From contig NC_090280.1 in NCBI RefSeq assembly GCF_037392515.1, positions 29,331,118 to 29,395,117 on the forward strand: a stretch of 64,000 nucleotides of DNA. Reading direction: 5' to 3'. Below are positions 22,763 to 33,851 of the stretch, in pieces (positions within the stretch are counted from its first letter, which is position 1; each line of letters starts with the position of its first letter). The DNA is from Haliotis asinina (lineage: Eukaryota; Mollusca; Gastropoda; Lepetellida; Haliotidae). The position numbers and the translations under genes are program-made. The notes beneath the pieces are model-generated. The model had not been told where the DNA came from. It saw only the letters and a list, made by a program, of their open reading frames with translations, and did not search any database.

Positions 22763-23084
22763 TGCAACTGCTGTTCCTTATATGGTTTTGGTTCAGTCAT
22801 CTCTGAATTTTTTTAGGTCCCTGTGTAGATATTTCTTCCACCAATTTAATGACTTTAGACACCTCTTATGTTCCAGACCATGTTGTCGATGGCACTCCTG
22901 TAGCCATTTAGTTGTATCATGTATGATGCCCAAGTCTTTGAATGAAGTGCATGGTCCTGGAGATGGGTGGGGTCTGGGTACCCAGGGTGACTTGGACTTT
23001 CTGGCCACTGAAAATCAAATAATACATTACTGAAAGAGTATGTCAGTTCTTCCGTTAACGTTAACGTCCATAAGTGACTCCCAT

Positions 23085-23433
23085 ATTGTGATGAAGCTAA
23101 TTTCTGGTGTTGCTCGTTGTGATATTGCTGGAATATTGCTAACAGTTGCGTAAAGCCCCACTCACTCCATATTGGGAAATGAATATACATATTCCAAGGT
23201 GAGGTGAAATGGGGTTAAAAGTCACACGTGAGAATATCTCGCTCATATGACGACGTGCACGTGTGTGTGGCTGCTTTATACTGGCTCAGTCCTAATCTGT
23301 TTTTATACTGCTAGCTCACTGAGATGTCATACCACAATACCCCACTTAGTCACATTATACTCCGAGCCAACCACTGATGGTCAGCACCAGGCAGGGACCA
23401 ACTAGTATCATATTTTACTGTGCTTTGGGCGGT
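23085..23433. mobile_element. Two SINE copies in intron 1 of copy B
   Basis: 23085-23175 is the plus-strand family 3 end fragment (GATATTGCTGGAATATTGCTAA). 23195-23433 is a minus-strand family 2 SINE (GGTGAGGTGAAATGGGG ... GACGACGTGCACG ... GGCGGTC) with an internal loss. Both match positions in copy A. Confidence 0.65.
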
Positions 23434-23777
23434 CTGTTCATGTCATGAAACAGTTATAAGATTATATTTAGCCAAACGTATTTGGCAATGTCAGCTAAAA
23501 TGATATGCTTCAGGTTGTTGAGAATTGAAATGGTAAGCCCTGCAATATATTACATACAATGCATGGCTCTGACATTCTTCAGTGATCACATAACTGCTGC
23601 ATTTCATACATACATTAGGGAAAAGTATGTCTCTCTCGTCTCTGTCCAGCCAACGTCTCTGCACCATCTTGCAAATTCATAGTGGACATGCCCACCCTGG
23701 GAAAGCCACTCGTTGTAGATTATGACAAAGAACGCCGATCTCCACAGCAACAAAGTGCACAGAACCACTAAGAACAT

Positions 23778-24195
23778 TCTGCTCGAGTACAATTCCACAT
23801 TCATTCTCTAACACGAGCTTTAAACCTTACGTTTAGGGCAGAAATGTACTTGTTGAAATGGCCTGTACAGAGTCTGGGAAAAAAACATGTGACTAAGAGA
23901 CGACAGAAAAACTGATAACGAACGGTGTCTCAGACCCAACAAATATCCTCCCTCTGCTCTCGTCATAATCTATTTTCATCTTGTGGATATAACATGGGGT
24001 AAAGTTGACATGAACCATTGAAGCTCTATACTCAAGGTGCATGAGAAAATGACTTGTGCAGAGTCTTGTTATAACGTGTGAGATAAAAGAAGACAGAATA
24101 ATTGATAACGAAAGGTGTATCAGACCAAACAAATAACCCTTCTCTGCTCTCGTCTTATTCATATGTAATCTATTTTCTGCTTGAGTATATCACGT
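23778..24195 (-). promoter_or_regulatory. 5' flank of copy B with duplicated ~190-bp module
   Basis: Two direct repeats lie upstream of exon 1. CTCTGCTCTCGTC occurs at 23952-23964 and 24142-24154, each preceded by GGTGT[CA]TCAGAC-like words and an ATAACGAA motif. The whole block aligns in reverse with 33190-33617 in front of copy C. Regulatory role is inferred from position and conservation only. Confidence 0.5.
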
Positions 24196-26160
24196 GGTTT
24201 AATAAAGTTGACAGGAACCTCGGAAACTCTACACGGTAAGGGGACGGGGGGTAACAAAGTGGTAAATCAGTTAAAATAGATCGTTCGCACGAAATTTAAA
24301 TGAGCATGGAACTATTGACTTTCACGTGCACAATCCGGTTTTTGTGATAATGGAGTATGGCTTTCAGTTACTTATAATGTTGTCGTGCGGCAAAGGGTGC
24401 TCGTGTTTCAGAAGAAAGGAAATGTTGTGTAAAAACACGTTAGTGTATTATTAAACAATGTTCTCGTTCTGTGACGGCGTGTCACTATGAAAATAATCTG
24501 AAATCAGGTAGGCCTCATGTGTTAACATCAACGTGTACACCCACGGGGTTTAGGGCAGACAAATCCTGAAAGCTAATAGGTTATTGTGTGCACATTTCGG
24601 CGGTTTTGAGCGTTATCTTCATGTGAAGATCCGAGAATTTGTCTAGAGCTCATGTTTGTCGTAAGAGGTGTGTATCGAGGCTCACTGACTTGACCGACAC
24701 TTGCCATCGTATCCCAGTTGTGTACATCGATGCTTATGATGTTGATCACTGGGTTGTCTGGCCCTGACTCGTTTATTTACAGACTGCCGCCATACAGATG
24801 GAACGCTGCTGAGTGTGGCATTAAACAACGACAACCATTATCTCCTTGTATGTTGGACCTCTTGATTGACTGTTGTTAGGGGCCGCACTGGGCAATGACT
24901 AAATACCTACCACCAAAGAACGAGCAAAACAGTAAGCATCAGATATACGAGTGAGTTTTGTTGTACACCGCACTCAGCGACATTCCAGATATAAATGTTT
25001 GTTTGTTTATCGCCACAATCTGCAATAGTACAGCTATTAGGCCATCCCAATTAAAGTTACAGTTTGTCTATGTATGATATATGTACGGAAAAGCATTGAA
25101 AATGCAGCACCAGTATTGTGTATCTTTTTATCCAGACTTAAGGCATATGAAAAGGTATCGGCGAATGATGTAGACATGATGTTCTAGACAAAGCATTGTG
25201 AAGAACGACTCGCCAAACACACAAAACTAAACTCACTCACTCACTGACAGATGAGATACAAAGAGTGACAGCGGAGTAACGGTAACGTTCCTTGGGCATG
25301 CTTCAGTTTATAGTACCAAGTAAAGTTTTTGGGCAGCGGTTTCAACCGCGATTCAACCATCTTTAGACTAGGAAAATTCTGTAAACTTTGCATTTGCAAC
25401 AAATACCCACACCTCTGTATTGACGTAGACATGACAAACTAATTGCACTGATGGCTACAGCAATTCTTTTAGTAAGAGTTCCGCCAATTACCCCCGCTTG
25501 ACATGTAGTCTATATTACGATTATTTCTAGGGGTTAGGGTTTAGATTTAGCATTATGTTTAGGGAAGGGTAGGCTTTCTACAAAAAAATACACATCGGTT
25601 CTTAGGCATAGAATGGTAAAACACGGGTTTACCGGCGGAAATCTTTCCATATCTTTAAGAATCTGTTCATAAAGAATATTTTTGCGATTATAAGCTCGAC
25701 AAAAGTTTGCTTTTTACATGTTATCTTAAAAGATAAACAGTTTATACAAACATAATGTGTCATCTGGTGCTCCGCCCGGTGTCTATGTGTCCTACCTGAC
25801 CCCATTGCGGTACTTTTCCATGCTTCAAAACGGAGTCTGAGGATCTTAACCGGCGTATCTATCACGTGGCGTGTTGCATGTGTAGTCCGTGAAAATCATG
25901 CATAAGAGCAAATGTTATCGATTGACACAATGACGTGCGACAGTGACGGTTAGACATAGGGTATCTTGGAGAACAACTGATAATGGCAGTGTTCCTAAAC
26001 TTCTACAGTTTGGCGAACCTGTGGATATGGAGACAATTCAAGTTATGGTGTTAAAAAGTATGAATGACTTGTTTCCTTTTATCGTAAGTGGCAAAACCAC
26101 CGTCTACTGTTATCAATTTCTGCATACCTGACACTTTCAGGTCACTGTCTGACTATATAT
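24196..26160. other. Intergenic DNA between copies B and C, left part
   Basis: No gene is supported. 24640-24835 is a decayed family 1 SINE, plus strand (GTCGTAAGAGG, GATCACTGGGTTGTCTGG, CTGAGTGTGGCATTAAAC). 24945-25000 and 25218-25245 are SINE end scraps (CACCGCACTCAGCGACATTCC; AAACTAAACTCACTCACTCAC). The rest, including 25250-26160, is unassigned. Confidence 0.4.
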
Positions 26161-26163
26161 ACG

Positions 26164-27290
26164 AGGGTTGGCTGAAAAGTTCTAAGCCTCACTGTGAAAA
26201 AAAGTTACAAAGTCCACGTTTGTAATTTATTTTTCTACATAGTCCCCTTCCAAGTTCACACACTTTTGCCAGCGATGCTGCAAGGCCCGAATCCCGGTCA
26301 GGAAGAAATCTTCTTCAGCTACCCTAAAAAAATCAGTCACAGCGGAAATGACGTCATCATTACTTGCAAAATGGCGACCGGCGAGTTCCTTTTTCATTTT
26401 GGGGAACAGGTGGAAGTCAGAAGGAGCCAAATCAGGTGAATAAGGAGGATGGTCAATGAGTTCAAAGCCACAATCGCGGATTGTTGACATGGCCACCACC
26501 GATTTGTGAATAGGCGCATTGTCTTGGTGGAAGAGGACACCTTTAGCGATCATCCCTCGTCGTTTGGCTTTGATTGCTTCTCGCAACTGGTTCAGTAGAT
26601 CAGCATAGTATCTGCCGTTGATAGTTTGACCTTTTTCAAGATAATCAATGAGCAGAATACCCCTGGAATCCCAAAAGACTGATGCCATCACCTTGCCAGC
26701 TGAAGGAACAGACTTGGCTTTCTTCGGAGCTGGTGAATCAGGATGCTTCCACTGTTTTGACTGTAGTTTTGTTTCTGGTTGAAAGTGGTGTATCCAGGTC
26801 TCATCCATGGTTACAAATCGTGCCACAAAATCATCGGGATCTGCTTCAAAACGACGCAAATTGTCAAGGGACGTCTGGAACCTGACACGTTTCTGTTCTG
26901 CTGTCAAGAGCTTTGGCACCCATCTTGCAGAAACTTTAGTCATTCCTAATTCGTTGGTGATAATATGCGCAACCCTCTCGTGAGAGATGCCCACTACACT
27001 AGCAATATGTCGTGTAGTCAATCGTCGATCATCCATCAACATATCGAGCACTTGCGTGATGTTTTCTGGAGTGGTTGCCGTTGAAGGCCTTCCTGAGCGT
27101 GGGTCATCATCAAGGCTTTGTCTGCCACGCTTAAATTCTGCAGCCCACTTCTTTACTGTGGAAAATGAAGGAGCATCATCCCCTAGAGTGGAGACCATGT
27201 CCGCATGTATCTGTGTTGGGGACATCCCTTTCTTTTGCAAGTACTTGATGACTGCCCTGTATTCAGTTTTGTCCATTTCTGATGATTTAT
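26164..27290 (-). mobile_element. Mariner-type DNA transposon, one end missing
   Basis: The left edge reads TATA then CGAGGGTTGGCTGAAAAGTT, a typical mariner terminal repeat following a TA. No inverted copy of this end is visible within several hundred bases beyond the transposase start at 27276, so the 5' end seems lost. The element lies directly against a LINE fragment at 27436. Confidence 0.75.
26227..27276 (-). CDS. Mariner transposase, intact frame
   Basis: 349 residues with ATG at 27276-27274, the normal length for the family. An N-terminal paired-type helix-turn-helix region (MDKTEYRAVIKYLQKKGM ... FSTVKKWAAEFKRGR) is followed by the linker GRPSTATTPENI and a second HTH (TRHIASVVGISHERVAHII). 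The DDE domain shows Asp in VTMDETWIHHF, Asp in FHQDNAPIHKS and Asp in YSPDLAPSDFHLF. The second and third are 34 residues apart, the D,D34D spacing of mariner. All three catalytic residues and the frame are intact, which suggests recent arrival compared with the broken Tc1-like elements. With only one terminal repeat visible the element itself should not be able to move. Confidence 0.92.
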   Translation of the reverse strand: MDKTEYRAVIKYLQKKGMSPTQIHADMVSTLGDDAPSFSTVKKWAAEFKRGRQSLDDDPRSGRPSTATTPENITQVLDMLMDDRRLTTRHIASVVGISHERVAHIITNELGMTKVSARWVPKLLTAEQKRVRFQTSLDNLRRFEADPDDFVARFVTMDETWIHHFQPETKLQSKQWKHPDSPAPKKAKSVPSAGKVMASVFWDSRGILLIDYLEKGQTINGRYYADLLNQLREAIKAKRRGMIAKGVLFHQDNAPIHKSVVAMSTIRDCGFELIDHPPYSPDLAPSDFHLFPKMKKELAGRHFASNDDVISAVTDFFRVAEEDFFLTGIRALQHRWQKCVNLEGDYVEK

Positions 27291-27435
27291 TTCAGAGGGT
27301 AGATTTACCAAAAGAGCTCTATTTGAGAAACTATTAGTACGTTTGTAGTTCTTGTGTCTATGATTCACTAAATGATTGTCCTCATTGGTGGCAAACACCT
27401 GTCTCTACCTGGTGGGGAAAAACCACTCAGGCTTG

Positions 27436-28320
27436 ACTGTGGCTCTCTCATCACAAGGGATATAAAACGGAGGATCTTCACTTTGTAACAGGTATTAACG
27501 CATATGACCAATGCGACGTCGTTGTATAATGACCTCCTAAAATCTGGAGTGCTAACCACCTAGTAGGTGTAACCAATACAAGGTTTTATTTCATGTAATT
27601 TATTAATACCTGCTTCAGCGTCCCACCTCTTCTGCATCAGATATGGATGTGGGTTCTAATGTTAGATATGCAATCAGTATGGGATAAGAAGTGGCTCCAC
27701 AGATTTGCTGAGTGCTGCCTTAGCATAAATGCCAACATGACTGGGGAACCAACAAAAGACGATGTTGCATTGGCCAGTCGCAAGTTCATTACACAATTCA
27801 ACAATTATTTCGCGTAAAAGTGGATGTTTACAATAAGGATTTTTAACAGCCTGAAGTCACGAAAGAGAATTGGAAAAGATGTTTGGTTTATGTTTAGTGT
27901 GTCTTTGAATATATATAACACCTGTTACTAAGACGTTTGCATCTGTTGTAAAACCAGATCTGCTATCTGGTATTCTAGAGCACGCTGTGCTGAATCCAGT
28001 GACAGTGGCACATGTCCCCAGACCACCATCCTTAGACCCATCAGTAAATAAGAATTTTGTATGTATTATCTTTTAGTTTTAATTGATTTTATTCTTGTTA
28101 ATGCTGCAGTTCCTCAGTATCTAAGGTCTTATGTCAACTTCAGGCCTCACCAGCTGCCGAGGAGGGGATAAAAAACGACAGGAAAGAGATATACTTGACA
28201 GCTCAATGCAGGCAGCAGAGAGGAATGGATTAGTTAGTATAGAGGTTTGTTATATACTGCAAGGATAATGGTTAAAGGATGACTCATCAGCTTCAACAGA
28301 CGGGAGAGGTTCCAGAGGAG
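27436..28320 (-). mobile_element. Truncated LINE (3' coding end)
   Basis: Minus-strand LINE running from the C-terminal zinc region (TCATCACAAGGGATATAAAAC) through RNase H to the end of RT (GGTTAAAGGATGACTCATC matches reversed 18040-18090). It lacks the 3' UTR. Many stops. Confidence 0.65.
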
Positions 28321-28454
28321 CCAAACCAAAGGAACCTATACAAAGTCGCAGAGCTTGATGATGACGAGTGTGTATTTTCTGTATATTTTTGTTATTAATT
28401 CAGTAATAATTATTACTGGGTCAGAACATTTAGTGTTTTGAATATTAAATATGA

Positions 28455-28820
28455 TGGGTCACATTTCGTTTTAATAGCTGGTCAACACTTTTATCATTCT
28501 GGTTTTCCGGAATTTATCTGCTCCTACTTTTCGATGTGATTACTTCCGAGAGACCTATTCTAGGGCATTCTACAGTGTTGACGATGTTCGTTTGTGCCCG
28601 AACTTTCGGGAAATGACTTAGTAAATATATATAAAGGCTGGTTGCCGTGCAGAGGGTGACACTCACACTCATTCACATCACTGCCAACGCTTGAAAGCCC
28701 GTCAACGCCTGACCTACATTATCTGCTGTCGCACCGATCACTGTGTTGACATTCTGCCATAGTTGATTCTCTCTCACACCAAGACTTTAGTGAGTTTGCC
28801 GTACTGTCTTTTGTGACCCA
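28455..28820 (+). repeat. Candidate solo LTR
   Basis: A 366-bp block with inverted ends TGGGTCACA and TGTGACCCA (TG...CA) contains a TATATATAAAGG box near 28632 with a CA-rich segment downstream, as in an LTR promoter and R region. The four flanking bases are ATGA and TTGA, a possible worn target duplication. No internal retroelement sequence adjoins. It could instead be a small DNA element. Not the same LTR as at the window's left edge. Confidence 0.4.
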
Positions 28821-28929
28821 TTGACTTAGATTTTGTCTCTCTTGAATTGTACCTGAAATCAGCATTGTTATATTGACGTGTGAATTTGTATACCTTGCTC
28901 TCGTCCAATCAAGAGCATACTCTGCCGTT

Positions 28930-31900
28930 GTTACCTCCTCTAAACAAACAGTCGCGTGTCAGACAGCAATTTGCTGGGTCATAGACCAACAGACATTATA
29001 TTCCACTAACAAGGAATCCACATCACCTACGTCTGCATCACAGACTGATGTACCATTAACCTGTCAGTTACCTGAAGTCGAAGCAGAACCAGACTCGCAA
29101 TCCGAGTGACAGTCTCAACGTTCATCTCGAAAGGATAAGAAACATTCGCGAAAGAAAGAATCAAATGTCCTCAAACATCTGAGAGTGCCTTTGTCAAATC
29201 CTGTACCGGTTCATAATTCATATGAATCTTTGGATATGGATGTGTACCATCGCTGTCACTACTGCGTAAAGGACCCCAACCTCATGCTAGATCACCAAAT
29301 GAACCTCCATGAGTTATACACCAAACATTCTTCAATGGAACTGTAGAGGATTTCGCAACAATTGTAATGACCTTCAGCTATTAATACAAGATCTAAAGCC
29401 ATCAGCCTTTTGCTTCCAGGATACAGATAGTTTTGACTTAAAATATTATAATTCATAACATCACTTTTCTCCTCCAGGTGATAAAGCTACAGGAGGATCT
29501 TCTGTTATGGTGAGACAGGGCGTCACTCACAGTCCTGTTCCTCTCAATACCCCCCTCCAAGCTGTGGCTGTACCCCTGTACTCTTTATATATTCAACCTT
29601 CGTTTTATCTCCGACAGGTTGATCTTCAAGCATTATATGACCAGCTACCGACGCCTTGAGTCATCACGGGAGATTTCAATGGCCATAACCCACTTTGGGG
29701 TGGTACTAATCTCAATGCAAAGGGTAAAATCTTAGAGGAGTTTTTCTCAAACAATGATTTATACATTTTTAATGATGGTTCTCACACTTATCTTCATCCA
29801 GGAACTGGCACATACTCTTGTCTGGACTTGTCAGTTGTGGATTCCAATTTACTGAGTGAATTTGAGTGGTCAGTTCAGGATGACGTGCGCAGAAGTGACT
29901 CACTTCCCTAATGTACTAACATCTGTGTCTCCAACTGATGTCCCTCCATCATCCACATGGAATTTCACTATGGCTAACTGGCCTTCATATGCAACTCTAT
30001 GTAGTAATAAACTCACACCTGATGTTTCACGAACACCGATGTCAAAGGTAAATTTCCTGCATCTTGGCGTGATGCCATAGTTGTTCCGATACCCAAATCT
30101 GGCCGTGATCATACTGATCCATCTAGTTACAGACCTATTTCTCTGATTAGCTGCGTTTGCAAAACCATGTAACGCATGGTCAATAACAGATGAACATGGT
30201 ACTTTAATTTAATCACAGATATTCAATGTGGTTATCGTAAACATCGAAGTACTATTGGCCATTTGGTTGGACTGGAATCATTTGTAAAGAATGCTATTGT
30301 CAACAAACAATATGCAGTGTCAATCTTTTTTGATTTAGAAAAGGCTGATGACACTACATGAACGCATGGCATTTTAAAAGATTTACATAATTTTGGATTG
30401 CGAGGCCGCCTGCCTCAATTTATATCAGAATTTTTAACCGACAGGCAATTTCAAGTCCGAGTGAGTTCTACACTGTCTGATTATTATACTCAGGATCAGG
30501 GTGTCCCACAAGGCAGTATCCTGTCTGTCACTTTATTTAGCATTAAAATCAACAGTTTAGCAAAGGTTAAAATGATTCAATTGACGGGTCCCTTTTCGTG
30601 GATGATTTTAACATTTGTTGTCGTGGGAAACATATGCTTACAATTACAACTTTGTTTAAACAAGATTACTAAATGGTGTTTGGAAAATGGATTTAAATTT
30701 TCAAAATCAAAAACAAATTCTATCCATTTTTGCCGACAGTATAAACCTCACGCAGATCCGCAATTATAACACACCTATTGAAGTTGTAAAAGAAACGAGG
30801 GTTAGGGTTAATTTTTTATCACCATTTGACCTTTCGACCTCATATCAAATACCAAAGAAATATATGCCTGAAGGCCTTGATTTGCTGAGGGTTGTTTCCA
30901 ATACGAAGTGGGAGGGGATCAGAAAACCTTCCTCCACCTGTACCGAACGTTTATATTATCCAAACTTGATTATGGCTCCATTGTATATGGTGGAGCCTGT
31001 AAAAGCAACCTAAAATTATTAGATTCTGTCCACCACCAAGGCTTAAGACTTTGTCTTGGGTCCTTTCGAACTTCCCCTATTGGCAGTATCTCACAAAACT
31101 ATATTCTCATGCGTCTAACCCTACATTTAACTGTGTTTTCAATCCTCTTTATGAGGATCTCTACAATAAAAAATCTTCTCTTGTACCGCCTCTTGGGATG
31201 AGAATTAGACCATTCATTTCCGCCGCTGGCATTGAGCTGGAAAATATATCTCCTTCCCGTTTGCTTTCCGCTCCTCCTTGGCAGCTGGTGAGACCACGAG
31301 TTGACCTAACCCTAACAGTTTAAGAAGTCGGAAACTAATTAATTACAATATAGACAAAAATATACTTAACTAAAAAGTAACTATAATACATACAGACCTT
31401 TATTTACAGATGGATCCAAGGATGGTGACACAGTTGCTTGTGCCACTGTCATTGGATCCAGAACAATATCTTGTCGATTACCCAATAACACCTCTATTTC
31501 CACAGCAGAAGCTAACGCCATATTAACATCTCTTAAATATATCAATAAGCATCGTAAATATAAACCATTCATAATCTTTTCAGATTCTCTTTCATGCCTT
31601 CAGGCCATTAAAATAATTTCTTGTAAACATCCTCTTTTAATAGAGATTATCGAATTGTATAATTATCTTCCCACTGGCCAATGTGACATCGTCCTTTGTT
31701 GGTTACCCAGCCATGTTGGGATTTCTGGGAATTCAACGGCTGATCTTGCTGCCAAGGCAGCACTCAACAAATCTGTGACACCACTTCTTATTCCATACTC
31801 TGATTACAGAGCTAGCATTAGATCTTACATCCGTGATCTGATGCAGACGAAGTGGGACGCTCAAGTGGGTATCAACAAACGACATGAAATAATACCGTAT

Positions 31901-32746
31901 ATTGGTTACACCTGGGTTGTCAACTTGGACTGACACCTTGGGTTGTCATTATACGACGTTGTCGCAAGGGCCATACATGTTATACTCACACATATCTGTT
32001 AAAATGTGAAGATCCTCCGTTTTGAGTCCCTTATGATGAGAGAGTCACAGTCAAACATCTTCTGCTTGACTCTGTTGAATTCTCCATCATAAGGGATAAA
32101 TATTTCCATGTTAAAACTGTTAAGGATCTTTTTAATACTCTTAATTATCATTTAATTCTTGGATTTTTAAAAGAAACTGATTTCATTAATGAAATTTGAT
32201 AAATATGTTCTGTAAGTAGATGTGTTCTAATGACTGGTAGTTTTGATTAGTAACTTTGATTGTTTTTGGCTGTAACTTCAAAGTACCGTAAAATTATTGT
32301 CCCCGTGAAAGGGTATGTAAGACCCAAACCTTTCAAAGAAAAATTAATATATACCAAATTTGTAACTATAGCATTTGTGTTATTTTAATTTTCGGCTAGT
32401 TTTTCCTACAGTCGCCAGTAGCTGAGGTGATGGTGGAAATCCAGCTAGGGTCCATGCAGGTAGCAAAGGCACTGTAAGTCCCCATGGTCCCTGGTAAGGT
32501 GGTCTATCCTCAGCTGATGGAGACCAATAGTCCAATTTTACATTGTTTTGTCCAAACTGATTTTTCTCCTTTAAAGATATCTGCTAGATAGTTTTAACTC
32601 AGTCTGTGATAATCTAGTGTTTTACTGTCTTTCGTCGACAGGATTTTCTATATCATATGTCTATCGTATAAATTTAGAACTAGTTTTAGTCACGATACAG
32701 TTGAAATATTGCCGATATGACTTTAAATCTTAACTCACTCACTCAC
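28930..32746 (+). mobile_element. Decayed, nearly complete LINE
   Basis: Order as in 13689-19736: C-terminal part of ORF1 (28930-29310, SASQTD words), endonuclease (LQWNCRGFRNNCND at about 29335; ATGGSSVMVRQG), a deletion of about 700 bp that removes the endonuclease-RT junction (near 30045), RT (GVPQGSILSVTLFS, FVDD), RNase H (TDGSKDGDTVACATVIG, WLPSHVGISGNSTADLAAKAA), C-terminal Cys/His region, 3' UTR and an ACTCACTCAC tail ending about 32746. Numerous stops and shifts make it older than the full-length copy. Confidence 0.85.
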
Positions 32747-33189
32747 GTAAACCAAAAACACCAATGTGAGCAAGAAAACAGTTTGGTGATGGCGTGTTAT
32801 TGGCCAGGCTGAAAACGTAATACAATCATGCGTATTCATATATTGTCAATACCACTTCAAAATACTTTCTGGAAGTTCAAATTGAAATTTTAGTTAGTTT
32901 GTGGGCACAACCGTTTTTGCCAGCTATGATTCGTACTATTTCGCCAAATAATGTACAAAAAACAAGAGAGAGTGTCAGTGTGCATGCATACTGTTCTATA
33001 TTCTTTTGGTTTTACAACTGGTTTGCATACAAATACATGTATATGTATTTATGGTGAATTTGTGAATTTGCAACTGTTTTAGCCACGATATGGTTGAAAT
33101 ATTGCCGATGTGGCCCAACGTTTTAACACGCTCGCTCACTCATTTATCGTGTGGAGGCTCAGGGCATCCTGTCACCTTATACCACGTTA
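32747..33189 (+). other. Intergenic DNA with a LINE tail upstream of copy C
   Basis: 33073-33143 is a LINE end (CACGATATGGTTGAAATATTG ... CTCGCTCACTC). The remainder shows no gene. Confidence 0.45.
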
Positions 33190-33617
33190 TATACTCAAGC
33201 AGAAAATAGATTACATACATATACATATGCCAACGAGAGCGAGAGTGCGCAGGTGAAGGGGTGGGTTGGTCTGATACACCTCTGGTTATCAATTATTCTA
33301 TCGTCGGTTATCTCACACGTTTTTTACTAAACAGCACTAGCCATTTTAACATGCACATTCCTGTATAGAGGTTCAAAGGGCCCTGCCAACTAAAAACCAC
33401 GATCCATCCTGAAGCTGAAATGGATTAAGACAACGAGAGCAGAGGGAGGCTATTTGTTGGGTCTGAGGCACCGTTCGTTATCAGTTCTTCAGTCGTCTGT
33501 TAACTCACACGTTTTTACCAGACGCTGCACAAGTCGTTTTCACAAGCACATTTCTGCTCTAAACTTAAAGTCTAAAGCTCGTGTTAGAGAACGAAAGCGG
33601 GATTGCACTACAGCAGA
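33190..33617 (+). promoter_or_regulatory. 5' flank of copy C with duplicated ~200-bp module
   Basis: Two direct repeats start at about 33228 (CCAACGAGAGCGAGAG) and 33428 (ACAACGAGAGCAGAGG). Each continues through GGTCTGA..CACC, GTTATCA.TT.TTC and AACTCACACGTTTTT-like words to a CACATT(C/T)CTG segment. The same double module lies in front of copy B in inverted orientation, and its proximal part in front of copy A. No TATA box is obvious. An enhancer or promoter role is inference. Confidence 0.5.
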
Positions 33618-33851
33618 ATGTTCCTAGTGGTTCTGTGCACTTTGTTGCTGTGGGGATCGGCGTTTTCTGACACAACCGTCACAATCTACAACGAGTGGCT
33701 CTCCCAGGGTGGGCATGTTCACAATGAATTTGCAAGATGGAGCAAAATTAATGGGCTGACACAAGAAAACCTAATACCCAAATGTAAATCTATCGGGACA
33801 GCTGCTGGGCGTTGGCTGAAGAGAGACGAGAGTGACAACCTCTTTCCTAAT
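33618..33851 (+). CDS. Copy C exon 1
   Basis: 78 codons: signal peptide, then the conserved TTVTIYNEWLSQGGHVHNE and IPKCKSIGTAAGRWL segments. Ends LFPN, followed by donor GTATGT (phase 0). An upstream in-frame TTG at 33603 is not a credible start. Confidence 0.88.

Larger units (their letters stand above)
20566..23777 (-). pseudogene. Secreted clan GH-A glycoside hydrolase, copy B, internally deleted pseudogene
   Basis: Minus-strand exons: exon 1 23777-23614, exon 2 23007-22863 (145 bp, intact), exon 3 21586-20566. Exon 1 keeps the signal peptide (MFLVVLCTLLLWRSAFF) but has lost about 70 bp in the middle. Exon 3 has a one-base loss near its start and a stop in place of Gln in the QGQFP motif. 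It also has a deletion of roughly 430 bp joining the NNVDAASEFV region straight to the YYSHLKKGKNVP region, so the catalytic N-E-P is gone. There are further shifts between 21230 and 21060. The C-terminal region (TCFYTFKTNYNFDRMPTCNQ, NVNM-like end) is still recognisable to the stop at 20566-20568. It is closest to copy C, with which it shares promoter, introns and 3' flank in inverted orientation. Certainly not a working enzyme. Confidence 0.9.

Noticed and set aside
30398-31933. Several separate medium ORFs as independent genes
   Set aside because: They are consecutive pieces of one decayed LINE ORF2 (RT and RNase H).
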